DNA of 64,000 nt from Actinokineospora globicatena. Its GTDB lineage: Bacteria; Actinomycetota; Actinomycetes; Mycobacteriales; Pseudonocardiaceae. The stretch spans positions 424,211 to 488,210 of the forward strand of contig NZ_JAMTCR010000003.1 in assembly GCF_024171945.1 (NCBI RefSeq). The letters run 5' to 3'. The position numbers and the translations under genes were made by a program. Within the stretch, counting starts at the first letter, position 1. Each line of letters begins with the position of its first letter. The notes beneath the pieces are model-generated. The model saw only the letters and a program-made list of their open reading frames with translations. It was not told where the DNA came from and made no database searches. Positions 35,044-43,845 of this stretch are shown one piece after another.

Positions 35044-36251
35044 GGGGTCTGCTCCAGGTGGCGGGTGATGGTGTCGCCGACGTGGGTGGCGGCGGTGCGG
35101 GAGGGGTCGCGGGTGGCGTGGTTGTAGACGCGCTGGGTGGTGTCGACGCGGGCGTGGCCGACGTCGGATTGGACGTCGGTGATGTGGGCGCCCTGTTCCA
35201 TCGCGGTGGTGACGTAGAAGTGGCGCAGGGCGTGGGGGTGCATGGCGCCCGCGAGTTCGTGCAGGTCGGCGGCGGTGGCGAGGCGGCGCAGGAGGCTCCA
35301 GATGTCGCGGCGGTCGCAGCGGGTGCCGGTTCGGGTGATCAGGAGCGGGGCGCGGCCGGACGCGGTTGCCCTGGTGACCGTGGTGGTCGGGCCGGTGGGT
35401 AGGGCGTCGAAGTAGTCGGTGAGGGCGGACTCGGCCAGGTCGGTGAGGTAGACGGTGCGGATCTTGCCGCCCTTGCCGGTGACACGCAGGGCGCGGCGGC
35501 CGCGGGTGGTGTGCAGGTCGGGGTGGTCGAGGTCGCACAGCTCGGACACGCGCAGGCCGAGGGTGAACAGGGCGACGACGGCGCGGGCGCGGAGGCGGTC
35601 TCGGGGTGATGCGCCGGGGCGGGGCCTGGCGGCGGCGTTGAGCAGGGCCGCGACCTCCGCGGGGGTGAGGGTGAGGATCGTCTTGGCCGGTTGAGGGTCG
35701 CGCAGGCCGAGGCGGCGGCGGTCGAGGTCGGCGGGGTTGGCGGTGACGAGGCCCGCGGCGGCGAGGTGTTGGTAGAGGGTACGGACGGTGGCGAGCATGC
35801 GGGTGCGGGTCGCGGGGGCGGCACCGGCGGCGCGGAGGGCGTCTTGCCAGTTCAGGACGTCGATAGAGGCTGCCGTGACGGGGTCGAGGCCGTTTGAGAC
35901 GCACCAGCGGAGCCAGTGCAGGGGGCGGAAACGACCGGGGCGGGTCGGGGGGCGGTTTCGGTCGGGGTCGGTGATGTCGGCGTGGAGCGCGGCGGTGAGG
36001 TCGAGGGTGTCGGCGTAGGCGCGGAGCGCGTGGACCCAGGTGTGGTCGGCGCGGCTGAGCCAGTCGCGCAGGTCTGCGACGCTCGTGGGCAGGCCCAAGC
36101 CCTCGGCGTAGGTGCGGCGGGTGGACGTCGCGCCGTACGACCGGAGCCAGGCGGTGATCTCGGTGAGCAGCCGGATCGGGTCCCCCACCCCAGGCCAGAG
36201 GGTGCCTTCGGCGAGGTCCGTGGTGCGAGCGGGAAGGGTCCTCGGGTCCAT
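35040..36251 (-). CDS. tyrosine recombinase/integrase
   Basis: 403 residues from ATG 36251. The catalytic set is complete: Arg in LGLRVSELCDL, Lys in VTGKGGKIRTVYL, HALRHFYVT (H-x-x-R), His in GHARVDTT and Tyr in QRVYNHA. The N-terminal part is a longer-than-usual DNA-binding domain (about 180 residues, including PLHWLRWCVSNGLDPVTAA). No tRNA or attachment core is visible nearby, and no excisionase or phage genes accompany it. It is divergent from a coiled-coil protein across a gap full of GGTTA/TAACC dyads. Confidence 0.9.
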   Translation of the reverse strand: MDPRTLPARTTDLAEGTLWPGVGDPIRLLTEITAWLRSYGATSTRRTYAEGLGLPTSVADLRDWLSRADHTWVHALRAYADTLDLTAALHADITDPDRNRPPTRPGRFRPLHWLRWCVSNGLDPVTAASIDVLNWQDALRAAGAAPATRTRMLATVRTLYQHLAAAGLVTANPADLDRRRLGLRDPQPAKTILTLTPAEVAALLNAAARPRPGASPRDRLRARAVVALFTLGLRVSELCDLDHPDLHTTRGRRALRVTGKGGKIRTVYLTDLAESALTDYFDALPTGPTTTVTRATASGRAPLLITRTGTRCDRRDIWSLLRRLATAADLHELAGAMHPHALRHFYVTTAMEQGAHITDVQSDVGHARVDTTQRVYNHATRDPSRTAATHVGDTITRHLEQTP

Positions 36252-36258
36252 GCCGTTA

Positions 36259-36343
36259 GGTTACCGACAAAAGGAGTGTTCTGTCGGTAACCTCTAATAT
36301 TCAACCTTAGAAGTGGCGTGCTAACCTGAATATGTTCGGTTAG
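36259..36343. repeat. dyad-rich intergenic region with GGTTA/TAACC units
   Basis: GGTTACCGACA (36259-36269) and TGTCGGTAACC (36282-36292) are perfect 11-bp arms round a 12-nt spacer. A second dyad, CTAACC (36321-36326) with GGTTAG (36338-36343), follows, and CAACCTTAG (36302-36310) is another variant. The DNA here is AT-rich for the window. It may be the operator, recombination or partition-like site of the recombinase/coiled-coil pair. Confidence 0.65.
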
Positions 36344-36367
36344 GCGTCAAGTTTAAGGGGGCTGGGG

Positions 36368-37477
36368 ATGGGTTCGGAGATCCGGGAGTGCGCTCTGACC
36401 GGGTGCGGCAGCCGGTTCACGCCGCGGAGCAACCGGCAGCGGTACTGCACGCCCGAGCACGCGGCCGAGGGTCGGGCGCTGCGGCGGACCGCGGAGGATC
36501 TGGGCGTCGAGGACTACCTGGGGGCGCTGCGGCAACTGGGGCACGACACCCTGACCGCACTCCAACCGCGAGCCGCGGAGATCACGGCAGCGGCGACCGA
36601 ACTGACCACCGCGCTCGCCACCGTGGTCGCGGGCTTCACCGAACTCGACACCGCCGCCACCGCGCGGGTAGCCGACGCCGAGGCCCGCGCCCAACGAGCC
36701 GAGGCCGAGACCGCGGAGGCCAAGGACCTCGCCGCCCGGATGGTCGTCGAACGCGACGCCGCCCTCGCGAAGGCGATCGAGGCCGAGCGGGTGACCGGCG
36801 AGGCCATCGGGGACCGGCACGCCGCCGAGAGCGAGTCCGTCGCCGCCCGCCGGGACCTCGCCGCCGCCGTGGAGGCCCGTCGGCTGGAGTCCGCCCGCGC
36901 GGACCGGGCAGACGCGGCCGCCGCCCAGGACCGAGCCCGCGCCGAGTCAGCTGACGACCGCGCGACCCGGCTCGCCGCCCGCGTCCGTTCCCTCACCACC
37001 GAACGCCGCGACCTCTGGCACCGCCTCTCCACCGAGACCACCCGGGCCGACACCGCCGAACGCGACACCACCCGCGCCCGCGACCAGGCCCGCCACGACC
37101 TGGACCAGTCCCACGCCCAAGCCGACGCCCTCCGAGCCCAACTAACGACCGCTCAAGCCACCGCGGCCCGCGTCGAGTCCCTCCAGGCCGAGCTCGCCAC
37201 CGCCCGCGCCGCCCATGACCAAGCCCAGGCCGCCCTCACCGAAGCCCAGCGTCACGCCGACACCCAACTCCAGTCCCTGCACCGGGAACACGCCCAAGCC
37301 CTGGAACGCCACATCACCACGGCGATCACCGCCACCACCAGCCACGACGCCCTCCGGCAGCACCTCCGGTCCGAACTGATCCACCTCCTCGCCCACCCCG
37401 ACCCCACGACCCTCCCCGCCCGCATCCAGCGCCTCCAGGAAGCCCTCACCCCACCACCCACTACTACGTCACCGTGA
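36368..37477 (+). CDS. zinc-finger-like coiled-coil protein divergent from recombinase
   Basis: 369 residues from ATG 36368, preceded by AAGGGGG. The N-terminus has C8-x4-C13-x13-C27-x3-H31, in ECALTGCGSRF and RQRYCTPEH, likely a small zinc knuckle. Residues from about 70 to 345 are a long Ala/Arg/Glu-rich coiled coil (AEARAQRAEAETAEAKDL, RADAAAAQDRARAE-type heptads). The architecture recalls KfrA-like plasmid proteins and accessory coiled-coil proteins of recombinase transposons, but the family is not certain. It probably binds the dyads upstream and cooperates with the recombinase. Confidence 0.7.
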   Translation: MGSEIRECALTGCGSRFTPRSNRQRYCTPEHAAEGRALRRTAEDLGVEDYLGALRQLGHDTLTALQPRAAEITAAATELTTALATVVAGFTELDTAATARVADAEARAQRAEAETAEAKDLAARMVVERDAALAKAIEAERVTGEAIGDRHAAESESVAARRDLAAAVEARRLESARADRADAAAAQDRARAESADDRATRLAARVRSLTTERRDLWHRLSTETTRADTAERDTTRARDQARHDLDQSHAQADALRAQLTTAQATAARVESLQAELATARAAHDQAQAALTEAQRHADTQLQSLHREHAQALERHITTAITATTSHDALRQHLRSELIHLLAHPDPTTLPARIQRLQEALTPPPTTTSP

Positions 37478-37639
37478 CGAAATTGATCTAGGTCTCTCCG
37501 TCAAAATCAGACTGCTGCGCGCGAACAGAATCGATCCGATGGTCAAGTTCCGCTGGCCCACGGGATCAGGTCAACAGCAGGGAGCACAGGGCGACAGCTG
37601 CACGTCAACGGAGCCGCCCAGCTTCAAGCAGGAGCCGGG

Positions 37640-38779
37640 TCACCAGTACTGGTGGCGGACACCGTCAGTGTCGGCGATGAAGATGACCGCGTCGGCGCCG
37701 GTGAGGTCGGCTGGGTTCAAGGGCAGGTGGCCGGGCACGATCGGCTCCCCCGCGACCACCGGACCGAGGGCGGCGAGCAGGGCGGGCACCGGGAACAGCG
37801 CGCGGCGAGTGGTTGCCTCAGCCAGAACGGCCTGGAGGGTGCCGGGCGTGCTCGCGGGGTTGGCGTCGGATGTGATCACCGCGTAGCGATCCCCCAAGGC
37901 GAGCGCGACAAGGGCACCCGCGCTGGTGTCCTCGGTCCGATGCAGGTGGACGTTGTGAGCGAAGACCAGGCTGGGGCCGCGGTGTTGTTCCCGGGCGACG
38001 ATGGCCAGCAGGTTGTCGGCCATCATCTCGGAGCGGACGCCGAGCAGGAGCGCCATGCGGTCGGGGGTCGGAGTGGCCATCGCCGCGTGGAACCGCAAGA
38101 GGCCGAGGGCAGTGCGCGCGTGGGCGGCCGCGGTGGCGTAACCGGCGGGCTGGAGACGGGGAGCCGCGCGGCGCAAGGTGCTGGCTACATCGTCGGCGAC
38201 GACGCGTAGTGATCGGGCGCGGTCGGACAAGCCGATGGACGCCGACGGGTCGTACATGGCGGCCGGGTTCGTCCAGGCAGCGTCATCACCAAGCAGTGGC
38301 TCAAGATCGAGGTCTGGCCGCAGAGCCGCGGGCAGGTACTCGATGGCCGTCGACAGCGAGTGGCGTGGGCTCGGCGCACCCGAATACTCCACTGGGGCGT
38401 CGAAGCCATAGAAGTGGACCCGATCCTGGGGCGCCCGCCCAGCGTTGTGCGCGCGGAGCCAGTCGACGAGCTCGCGGTTGCCCGGTATGGCGCCGAAGCC
38501 GTGCGAGAACCCCGAAGCGAGCACGACGTCGAGGTCGGCCTCGGCTCCGTTGACGTAGTCGTCCACCAGGGACGCGGCGAAGAAGTCGATCTCCAGCACG
38601 ATCGATCGGTACCCGCGGTCGACGAGGTGGCCGAGGAGTTCGTTGCGCAGCAGGGGGAACGCGGCGATCCCGTGGGTGGGTTCGCCGAGGGCGAGCAAGG
38701 TCGGCGGGTCGACGAGCAGGTCGTCGACCGCCTGCCCCAACGCTGCCGCGTCCTCGAGTTGGCGGCCGAGCAGTGCCAT
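37640..38779 (-). CDS. erythromycin esterase family protein
   Basis: 379 residues from the ATG complementary to 38777-38779 with AAGGGGAG upstream; an upstream GTG at 38800 has no ribosome site. LLALGEPTHGIAAFPLLRNE and IVLEIDFFAASLVDDYVNG are the conserved N-terminal motifs, with the His and Glu that build the active site; LVFAHNVHLHR is the later His motif. The family hydrolyses the macrolide lactone (EreA/B) or acts on unknown esters. A divergent double-HTH MerR regulator probably controls it. Macrolide specificity cannot be read from sequence. Confidence 0.86.
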   Translation of the reverse strand: MALLGRQLEDAAALGQAVDDLLVDPPTLLALGEPTHGIAAFPLLRNELLGHLVDRGYRSIVLEIDFFAASLVDDYVNGAEADLDVVLASGFSHGFGAIPGNRELVDWLRAHNAGRAPQDRVHFYGFDAPVEYSGAPSPRHSLSTAIEYLPAALRPDLDLEPLLGDDAAWTNPAAMYDPSASIGLSDRARSLRVVADDVASTLRRAAPRLQPAGYATAAAHARTALGLLRFHAAMATPTPDRMALLLGVRSEMMADNLLAIVAREQHRGPSLVFAHNVHLHRTEDTSAGALVALALGDRYAVITSDANPASTPGTLQAVLAEATTRRALFPVPALLAALGPVVAGEPIVPGHLPLNPADLTGADAVIFIADTDGVRHQYW

Positions 38780-38894
38780 GAACTCCCCTTCCAGAAGCAA
38801 CCGCCCACAACGCTATCGTTGAAGAATCGGTTGAGACTTGGAAGAGGCTCACCAGGCAACCACGAGTCAAACCTTCAAACAGGAGGTGAGAGCA

Positions 38895-39569
38895 CTGCGC
38901 CCCGTCGACCTCGCCAGGGAGCACGGACTGTCCGTCCAGGCGATCCGCAACTACGAGGACGCGGGCGCCCTTCCACCCGCCGAACGCAGCGAGACCGGCT
39001 ACCGCCACTACACACCCCTGCACGCCCAAGCCCTACGCGCGTTCCTCGCACTGCGCACCGGTCACGGCCATCAGCACGCGGTCGAGATCATGCGCGCGAT
39101 CCACCACGGCGACACCGAATCCGCCTACCGGCTCATCGACGCCTCGCACGTCGCCCTGCTCGCCGAGCGCGACACTCGAGCCGAGGTCGCCGCCGCTCTC
39201 TCCGCCACAACCCCGACTCGCGTCACCGGCCAGCCGCTGACCGTCGGCGAACTCGCCCGCAGGCTCGGCGTGCACCCGGCGACCCTGCGCACCTGGGAAA
39301 CGGAGGGCATCCTGCGCCCCGACCGCCCGACGGGCCACCGCGAGTACGGGCCCGCTGCCGTACGCGACGCAGAGGTCGCCCGTCAGCTTCGCCGGGGCGG
39401 GTATCCCCTGCGCCAGGTCGCGAAGTTCGTCGAGTCGCTACGGGAAGCAGGCGGCGCGGACGAGTTGAGCGCCTTCCTCGACGCCTGGCAGGACCGCATC
39501 ACCGCCCGCAGCCGAGCCCTCCTCGCGGGCGCGGCCCAGCTCGACGCCTACCTCACTCGCCGAGCGTGA
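38895..39569 (+). CDS. MerR-type regulator with two HTH domains (TioE-like)
   Basis: 224 residues from CTG 38895, chosen because AGGAGG (38881-38886) is eight bases upstream and the protein then begins RPVDLAREHGLSVQAIRNYE, a normal MerR N-terminus. GTG 38886 and TTG 38838 are in-frame alternatives without a spaced ribosome site. A second MerR HTH follows at about 115-180 (LTVGELARRLGVHPATLRTW, then HREYGPAAVRDAEVARQLRR). Two MerR motifs in one chain are typical of TioE-family regulators. Divergent to the esterase, which it probably activates or represses; ATCG(G)TTGA repeats lie at 38815-38834. Confidence 0.82.
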   Translation: MRPVDLAREHGLSVQAIRNYEDAGALPPAERSETGYRHYTPLHAQALRAFLALRTGHGHQHAVEIMRAIHHGDTESAYRLIDASHVALLAERDTRAEVAAALSATTPTRVTGQPLTVGELARRLGVHPATLRTWETEGILRPDRPTGHREYGPAAVRDAEVARQLRRGGYPLRQVAKFVESLREAGGADELSAFLDAWQDRITARSRALLAGAAQLDAYLTRRA

Positions 39570-41799
39570 ACCACACCGTGGTGCCCTCCCCCGGAGTCGA
39601 CTCCAGCCACAGGTGACCGCCGTGGCGCTCGACGATCCGGTCGACGATCGCCAGGCCCGCGCCGTGTCCGCCGCCGTGGGAGTCGCGCGGGTGCAGACGG
39701 CGGAAGAGCCGGAACACGTCCTCCTGGTGCGCCTCCGGGATCCCGATGCCGTTGTCGCGCACGAACACCGTCGGCGGCGTGCCCGGGACGACACCGACGA
39801 CAACCGTGCGAGGCAGCGACGGTTTGGCGTACTTGGCGGCGTTGACCAGCAGGTTCACCAGGATCTCCTGCAACCGCTCGGCGTCGGCCGACACGGTCAG
39901 TCCCGGCTCCGGCAGCGTCACCGCCACGTCGTGCTCGGCGAGCCGGATGCCCGCGACCTCCAGCGCCTGTTCGGTGGCCTCCCGCAGGTCCACCTCGGTG
40001 CGGTGCAGCGCGCCCTGGCCGAGTTGGGCGAAGTGCAGCAGGCTGTTGATCAGCTCGTCCATCCGGTGGGCGAGCTTCTGGATGGTGCCGAGCCTGCGCG
40101 CGGTGGTGGCGTCGAGGTCGGGCGCGTCCTCGGTGATGAACGCGGCGGTGGTCGAGATCCCGCGCAGCGGTTCCTTCATCTCGTGCGCGGCGACGTGGGT
40201 GAACGTGTCGAGGTCGTCGTTGGCGCGGCGCAGTTCGTCGTTGAGGGTGGTTAGCTGGGTAGCGCGGCGCAGCGCAGCAGTGCGTACGGCGTGTCCGAAC
40301 TCTTCGGCTACCGTCGCGTCCCCGGTCATCCACGGCAGGCAGCGCCCACGGACGACCGCCTGGTACACCGCCGACGACCCGCGCGGGGTAAGACGCTGGC
40401 CGTGCGGCCCTAGGCGTACCGGCAGGTCAGGGTCAGTCGCCCACGTGCGAGCGGCGCGGCGCTCCCGGCGGACCCACGCCACCTGATTGCCCGTGCCGTC
40501 CAGTGCCAACACCAGCACGCCGCTGAACTCGGTCGCGTGCGCCGCGAAGGCCGGGTCCAGCTCGGCGAGGCTTTCGCAGCTCCACACCTGACCGCTGTCC
40601 AACGCGGGCACGTGCTGCCACAGCTCGGCCAGCGCGACCTCGTCGAGCGGCGCGCCGGTGACGGTGGACTGCCCGTCGAGCCTGACCACGACCGCGTCGC
40701 AGGCGACCAGGGCGGCCAGCTCGCCGGTGCTGGCCAGCAGCGTCTCGGGCGCCGCCGTGTGCGGGCCGATGAGCAGGCTGAACAGTGCTGTGCGGGCGTG
40801 CTGCCGGGCGGTGGTGGCCTCGCTCTCCTGCAACGCGGCCAGCTGCAGGGACAGGGTGACGCCGAAGAACTCGCAGGCCGCCCGGACCTCGGCGCTGAGC
40901 TTGCGCGGGGCAAGGCCGTGGCAGGCGATGAGGCCCCACAACCGGCCGCCGTTGAGCAGCGACACCGACATCGACGAGCGGACGCCGATGTTGCGCAGGT
41001 ACTCCAGGTGGAACCCGGACACGGTGCGCAGGGTCGAGTCCGACAGGTCCAGCGGGTCGGTCGAGCCCGCGAGCAGCGCCGTGTCGTCGTCGACGTCGTG
41101 GATGACCCGGATCCAGTTGCGCTCGTAGAGCCTGCGCGCCTGCGGCGGGATGTCGGTGGCCGGGAACCACAGGCCCAGCCACGGCTCCAGCTCGTCGGCG
41201 ACGGACTCGGCGATCACCTCGCCCGGCCCGGTCGATCCCTCGAAGCGGTAGGCGACCACCCGGTCGTAGCCGGTCAGCGCGCGGATCTCGGCGACGGCGG
41301 CGGCGCACACGTCGACCACGGTGCGGCCGTGCTGGAGCTTGACCAGCGCGGCGCGGACGGCGGGGTAGAAGTGCGAGAAGACGAAGGGGCGCTCGGCGGT
41401 GGCCGGTTCCAGCTCGACGACGACGTGCCCGTCGGCCCGGTAGACGGTGGCGTCGAACTCGCGGTCGGCCAGGGTGAGGGCGAGGACGCCGCGATCACCG
41501 GTCGGCGCGTCGAGGGTGGCGTGCACGGCGGCCAGCCCGGCCGACCCGAGCAGCACCTCGGCGGACATCCCGATCACCGAGGCGGTCGGGACGCCCAGCA
41601 GCGGCTCGCAGTTGGAGCTGGCGACGGCGACGCGACCGTCGGCGTCGATGGCCACCAAGGCGCCGTAGGACTGGATGCCGCCCAGCCGGTGGATCGGCTC
41701 GTTGAGGCAGAGCGACAGGTCGAACGGGGTGCCGGACTCCACCTCGGCGGCCCGCGACCGGTCGTCGGGCTGCCACAGGTCGTCCTCGCCGGTGCCCAC
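39553..41799 (-). CDS. bacteriophytochrome histidine kinase
   Basis: 748 residues from the GTG complementary to 41797-41799. PAS-GAF-PHY-HisKA-HATPase order is clear. Cys31 in LSLCLNEPIHRLGGIQSYG is the likely biliverdin-linking cysteine; the GAF domain shows GYDRVVAYRFEG, WFPATDIPPQARRLYERN and GFHLEYLRNIGVRSSMSVSL then WGLIACHG, and the PHY tongue has PRGSSAVYQAVVRGRCLPW. The kinase phosphoacceptor is in HVAAHEMKEPL, with N-box VNAAKY and G-box VRDNGIGIP. It senses red/far-red light if haem oxygenase is made elsewhere. A phosphatase and a receiver protein are encoded divergently. The usual SPxH motif reads SGFH. Confidence 0.92.
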   Translation of the reverse strand: MGTGEDDLWQPDDRSRAAEVESGTPFDLSLCLNEPIHRLGGIQSYGALVAIDADGRVAVASSNCEPLLGVPTASVIGMSAEVLLGSAGLAAVHATLDAPTGDRGVLALTLADREFDATVYRADGHVVVELEPATAERPFVFSHFYPAVRAALVKLQHGRTVVDVCAAAVAEIRALTGYDRVVAYRFEGSTGPGEVIAESVADELEPWLGLWFPATDIPPQARRLYERNWIRVIHDVDDDTALLAGSTDPLDLSDSTLRTVSGFHLEYLRNIGVRSSMSVSLLNGGRLWGLIACHGLAPRKLSAEVRAACEFFGVTLSLQLAALQESEATTARQHARTALFSLLIGPHTAAPETLLASTGELAALVACDAVVVRLDGQSTVTGAPLDEVALAELWQHVPALDSGQVWSCESLAELDPAFAAHATEFSGVLVLALDGTGNQVAWVRRERRAARTWATDPDLPVRLGPHGQRLTPRGSSAVYQAVVRGRCLPWMTGDATVAEEFGHAVRTAALRRATQLTTLNDELRRANDDLDTFTHVAAHEMKEPLRGISTTAAFITEDAPDLDATTARRLGTIQKLAHRMDELINSLLHFAQLGQGALHRTEVDLREATEQALEVAGIRLAEHDVAVTLPEPGLTVSADAERLQEILVNLLVNAAKYAKPSLPRTVVVGVVPGTPPTVFVRDNGIGIPEAHQEDVFRLFRRLHPRDSHGGGHGAGLAIVDRIVERHGGHLWLESTPGEGTTVWFTLGE

Positions 41800-41898
41800 A
41801 GACCCACCCCGTTCGCCCAGTCGACCCGCGCGGTGGGGCCATGCGTCGCAGCAGACCCTACAGTTGGGGCGGCGTCCCCGATCGAGCGAAGTGGAAGC

Positions 41899-43845
41899 GT
41901 GCACCCGAACCGACACGGTCACTGGCCGGACCGACTGCACCGGTTGTGGCAGTCGGCGTTCGCGTCGGTGAGCACCAGGCAGTTCGCCGACGAGCTGTAC
42001 TCCGGCCTGCTCGACCTGCCCGGCGTCCAGGCGGTGTTCGGCGCCCGGCTCTCGCCCGAGGACGAGGTCATGGTCACCCGGTGGGCCGACGCGGCCGGGC
42101 TGCGCACCGGTCCCGACGGGTTGGCCGCCGACATCGCCGCGCTCGTCACCGACCTCCCCCACGACGGGGCCGTGCTGCCGCTACCGGTGTTGGCCCGCTG
42201 CTCCCCCGGTCTCGCGGCGCGGACGGTGGCGTCCGGGGGCGACGGGATGCTGGTGATCGCCTTCGGCGTCGCCGAGCGCGGCCGGGGCGTGCTCGGACTG
42301 GCGACGGTCGCGGACGCGAGTGACACCGAGCGGCTCACCACGGCGTTGACGCAGGTCATCGAGGTCGTCGTGGCGGCGGACCACCGGATCAGCGAGCAGC
42401 GCGCCCTCGAGGACCACCAGGCCGTCGACGCGCTGCTGGCCGAGGCGTCGCTGCGGATGGACGCCTCGCTCGACATCACCGACACGCTGCGCGCGGTGCT
42501 GCGGATGGTCGTGCCCGCGTTGGCCGACGGCGCCGCGGTGCACATCCGGCGCGACGAGCGCATGGTGCAGGTCGCCGCCGCGCACGTCGACGCCCGGCGG
42601 GAGCAGGTGCTCGCCGACCACCTGCGGGCTGGGCGGTGGGCTGGTGAGCCGGTCGTCACGGACACGTCCACGGCGGTCGACGGGCCGTTGCCGGCGGGGC
42701 TGCCCGACGAGGTCGGCCTGGACACGATGACGATGGGTGTCCTGCGGGCGCGGGGGCGTGACGTCGGGCTGCTGACGTTCTTCCACCGGGGCGAGCCGGG
42801 CAAGCGGGTCACCATGCGGGTCCTGCACGACCTGGCCAGCCGCGCGGCACTGGCGATCGACAACGCGACGCTCTACGAGCAGCGCCGCCACGACGTCGCG
42901 TCGCTGCAGCAGCACCTGTTGCCCGCGGTGCTGCCGACGGTGCCGGGACTGGAGTTCGCGGCCGGGTACAACGCCGCCGACCACGCGCTGGAGGTCGGGG
43001 GCGACTTCTACGGCGTGGTCGACCAGCCCGACGGTGCCGTGGTGGCGCTGGTGGGTGACGTGTGCGGTCGAGGTGCCCCGGCGACGGCGTTGACCGGGTT
43101 GGCGCGGCACACGCTGGAGACCGTGCTCGCCGAGGGCGGTCCCGCGCCGCACGCCCTGGGGATCCTCAACCGCAAGATGCTGCGCGACCGGATCTCGCGG
43201 TTCCTGACGATCGCGACCGCGACGCTCACACCGGGCGCGGGCGGGGAGTGGTGGGTGGAGACGCAGTCAGCCGGGCACCCGCCGCCGCTGTTCGTCCGCC
43301 GGGACGGGTCGGTGGTGGAGTCGGGGTGCCGGGGGCGTCTCGTGGGTGTGCTGCGGGACCTGGGCCTGCGTCCCGCGACCGACCGGCTGCTCCCCGGTGA
43401 GCTGCTGGTGATGTTCTCCGACGGCCTGATCGAGGCCCGCGACGCCGACGGCGGCTTCTACGGCGACGTCGAGCTGGCGCGGACGTTGACCCGGTCGCGG
43501 GAGCTGCCGCTGGCGGAGCTGGTCGGGGCGCTGCTGGGCGGGTCCGACCGGTACCACGTCAACGACGACGTCGCGGTGCTCGTCGTCCGCAACCACGGCA
43601 CCACGGTCCTCGACCGCGTGCTGCCGCCGCACGAGGTGTCCCCCGCCGTCGACCTCGCCCTCCGGGAGCTCTCGCACGGCAGCGCCCTGCTCGACCGCGC
43701 GGCCCTGCCCGACCACCTGGCCCGGTTCGCCACGGGCCCGACCGACATCCGGGCGAAGGTGGCAGGCGACGCGACGTGGGCGCGGATCGAGCTGACCGCC
43801 GTGGACCCCAACGGAGGAACCGCGTGGACCGAACTGACAGCGTGA
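41899..43845 (+). CDS. GAF-domain PP2C/SpoIIE-type phosphatase
   Basis: 648 residues from GTG 41899. The N-terminal third is a sensor-like region without clear signature, then a GAF domain (about 190-330; ALLAEASLRMDASLDITDTL, LHDLASRAALAIDNATLYEQ), then the SpoIIE phosphatase core: LQQHLLPAVLPTVPGLEFAA, EVGGDFYGVVD, LVGDVCGRGAPA, SAGHPPPLFVRR, VMFSDGLIEARD and NDDVAVLVVR. The acidic residues binding Mn/Mg are present. Such phosphatases act on anti-sigma-factor antagonists. Divergent to the phytochrome kinase and overlapping the response regulator gene, it is likely the output of a light pathway. Confidence 0.88.
   Translation: MHPNRHGHWPDRLHRLWQSAFASVSTRQFADELYSGLLDLPGVQAVFGARLSPEDEVMVTRWADAAGLRTGPDGLAADIAALVTDLPHDGAVLPLPVLARCSPGLAARTVASGGDGMLVIAFGVAERGRGVLGLATVADASDTERLTTALTQVIEVVVAADHRISEQRALEDHQAVDALLAEASLRMDASLDITDTLRAVLRMVVPALADGAAVHIRRDERMVQVAAAHVDARREQVLADHLRAGRWAGEPVVTDTSTAVDGPLPAGLPDEVGLDTMTMGVLRARGRDVGLLTFFHRGEPGKRVTMRVLHDLASRAALAIDNATLYEQRRHDVASLQQHLLPAVLPTVPGLEFAAGYNAADHALEVGGDFYGVVDQPDGAVVALVGDVCGRGAPATALTGLARHTLETVLAEGGPAPHALGILNRKMLRDRISRFLTIATATLTPGAGGEWWVETQSAGHPPPLFVRRDGSVVESGCRGRLVGVLRDLGLRPATDRLLPGELLVMFSDGLIEARDADGGFYGDVELARTLTRSRELPLAELVGALLGGSDRYHVNDDVAVLVVRNHGTTVLDRVLPPHEVSPAVDLALRELSHGSALLDRAALPDHLARFATGPTDIRAKVAGDATWARIELTAVDPNGGTAWTELTA

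Noticed and set aside
35040-37477. Prophage or integrative conjugative element around the tyrosine recombinase
   Set aside because: No tRNA target, direct-repeat attachment sites, replication, transfer or structural genes are visible on either side.
40537-41898. Upstream extension of the PP2C phosphatase frame (about 450 codons)
   Set aside because: It lies opposite the phytochrome kinase and is a Gly/Arg/Val-rich shadow; the domain-bearing part starts at 41899.
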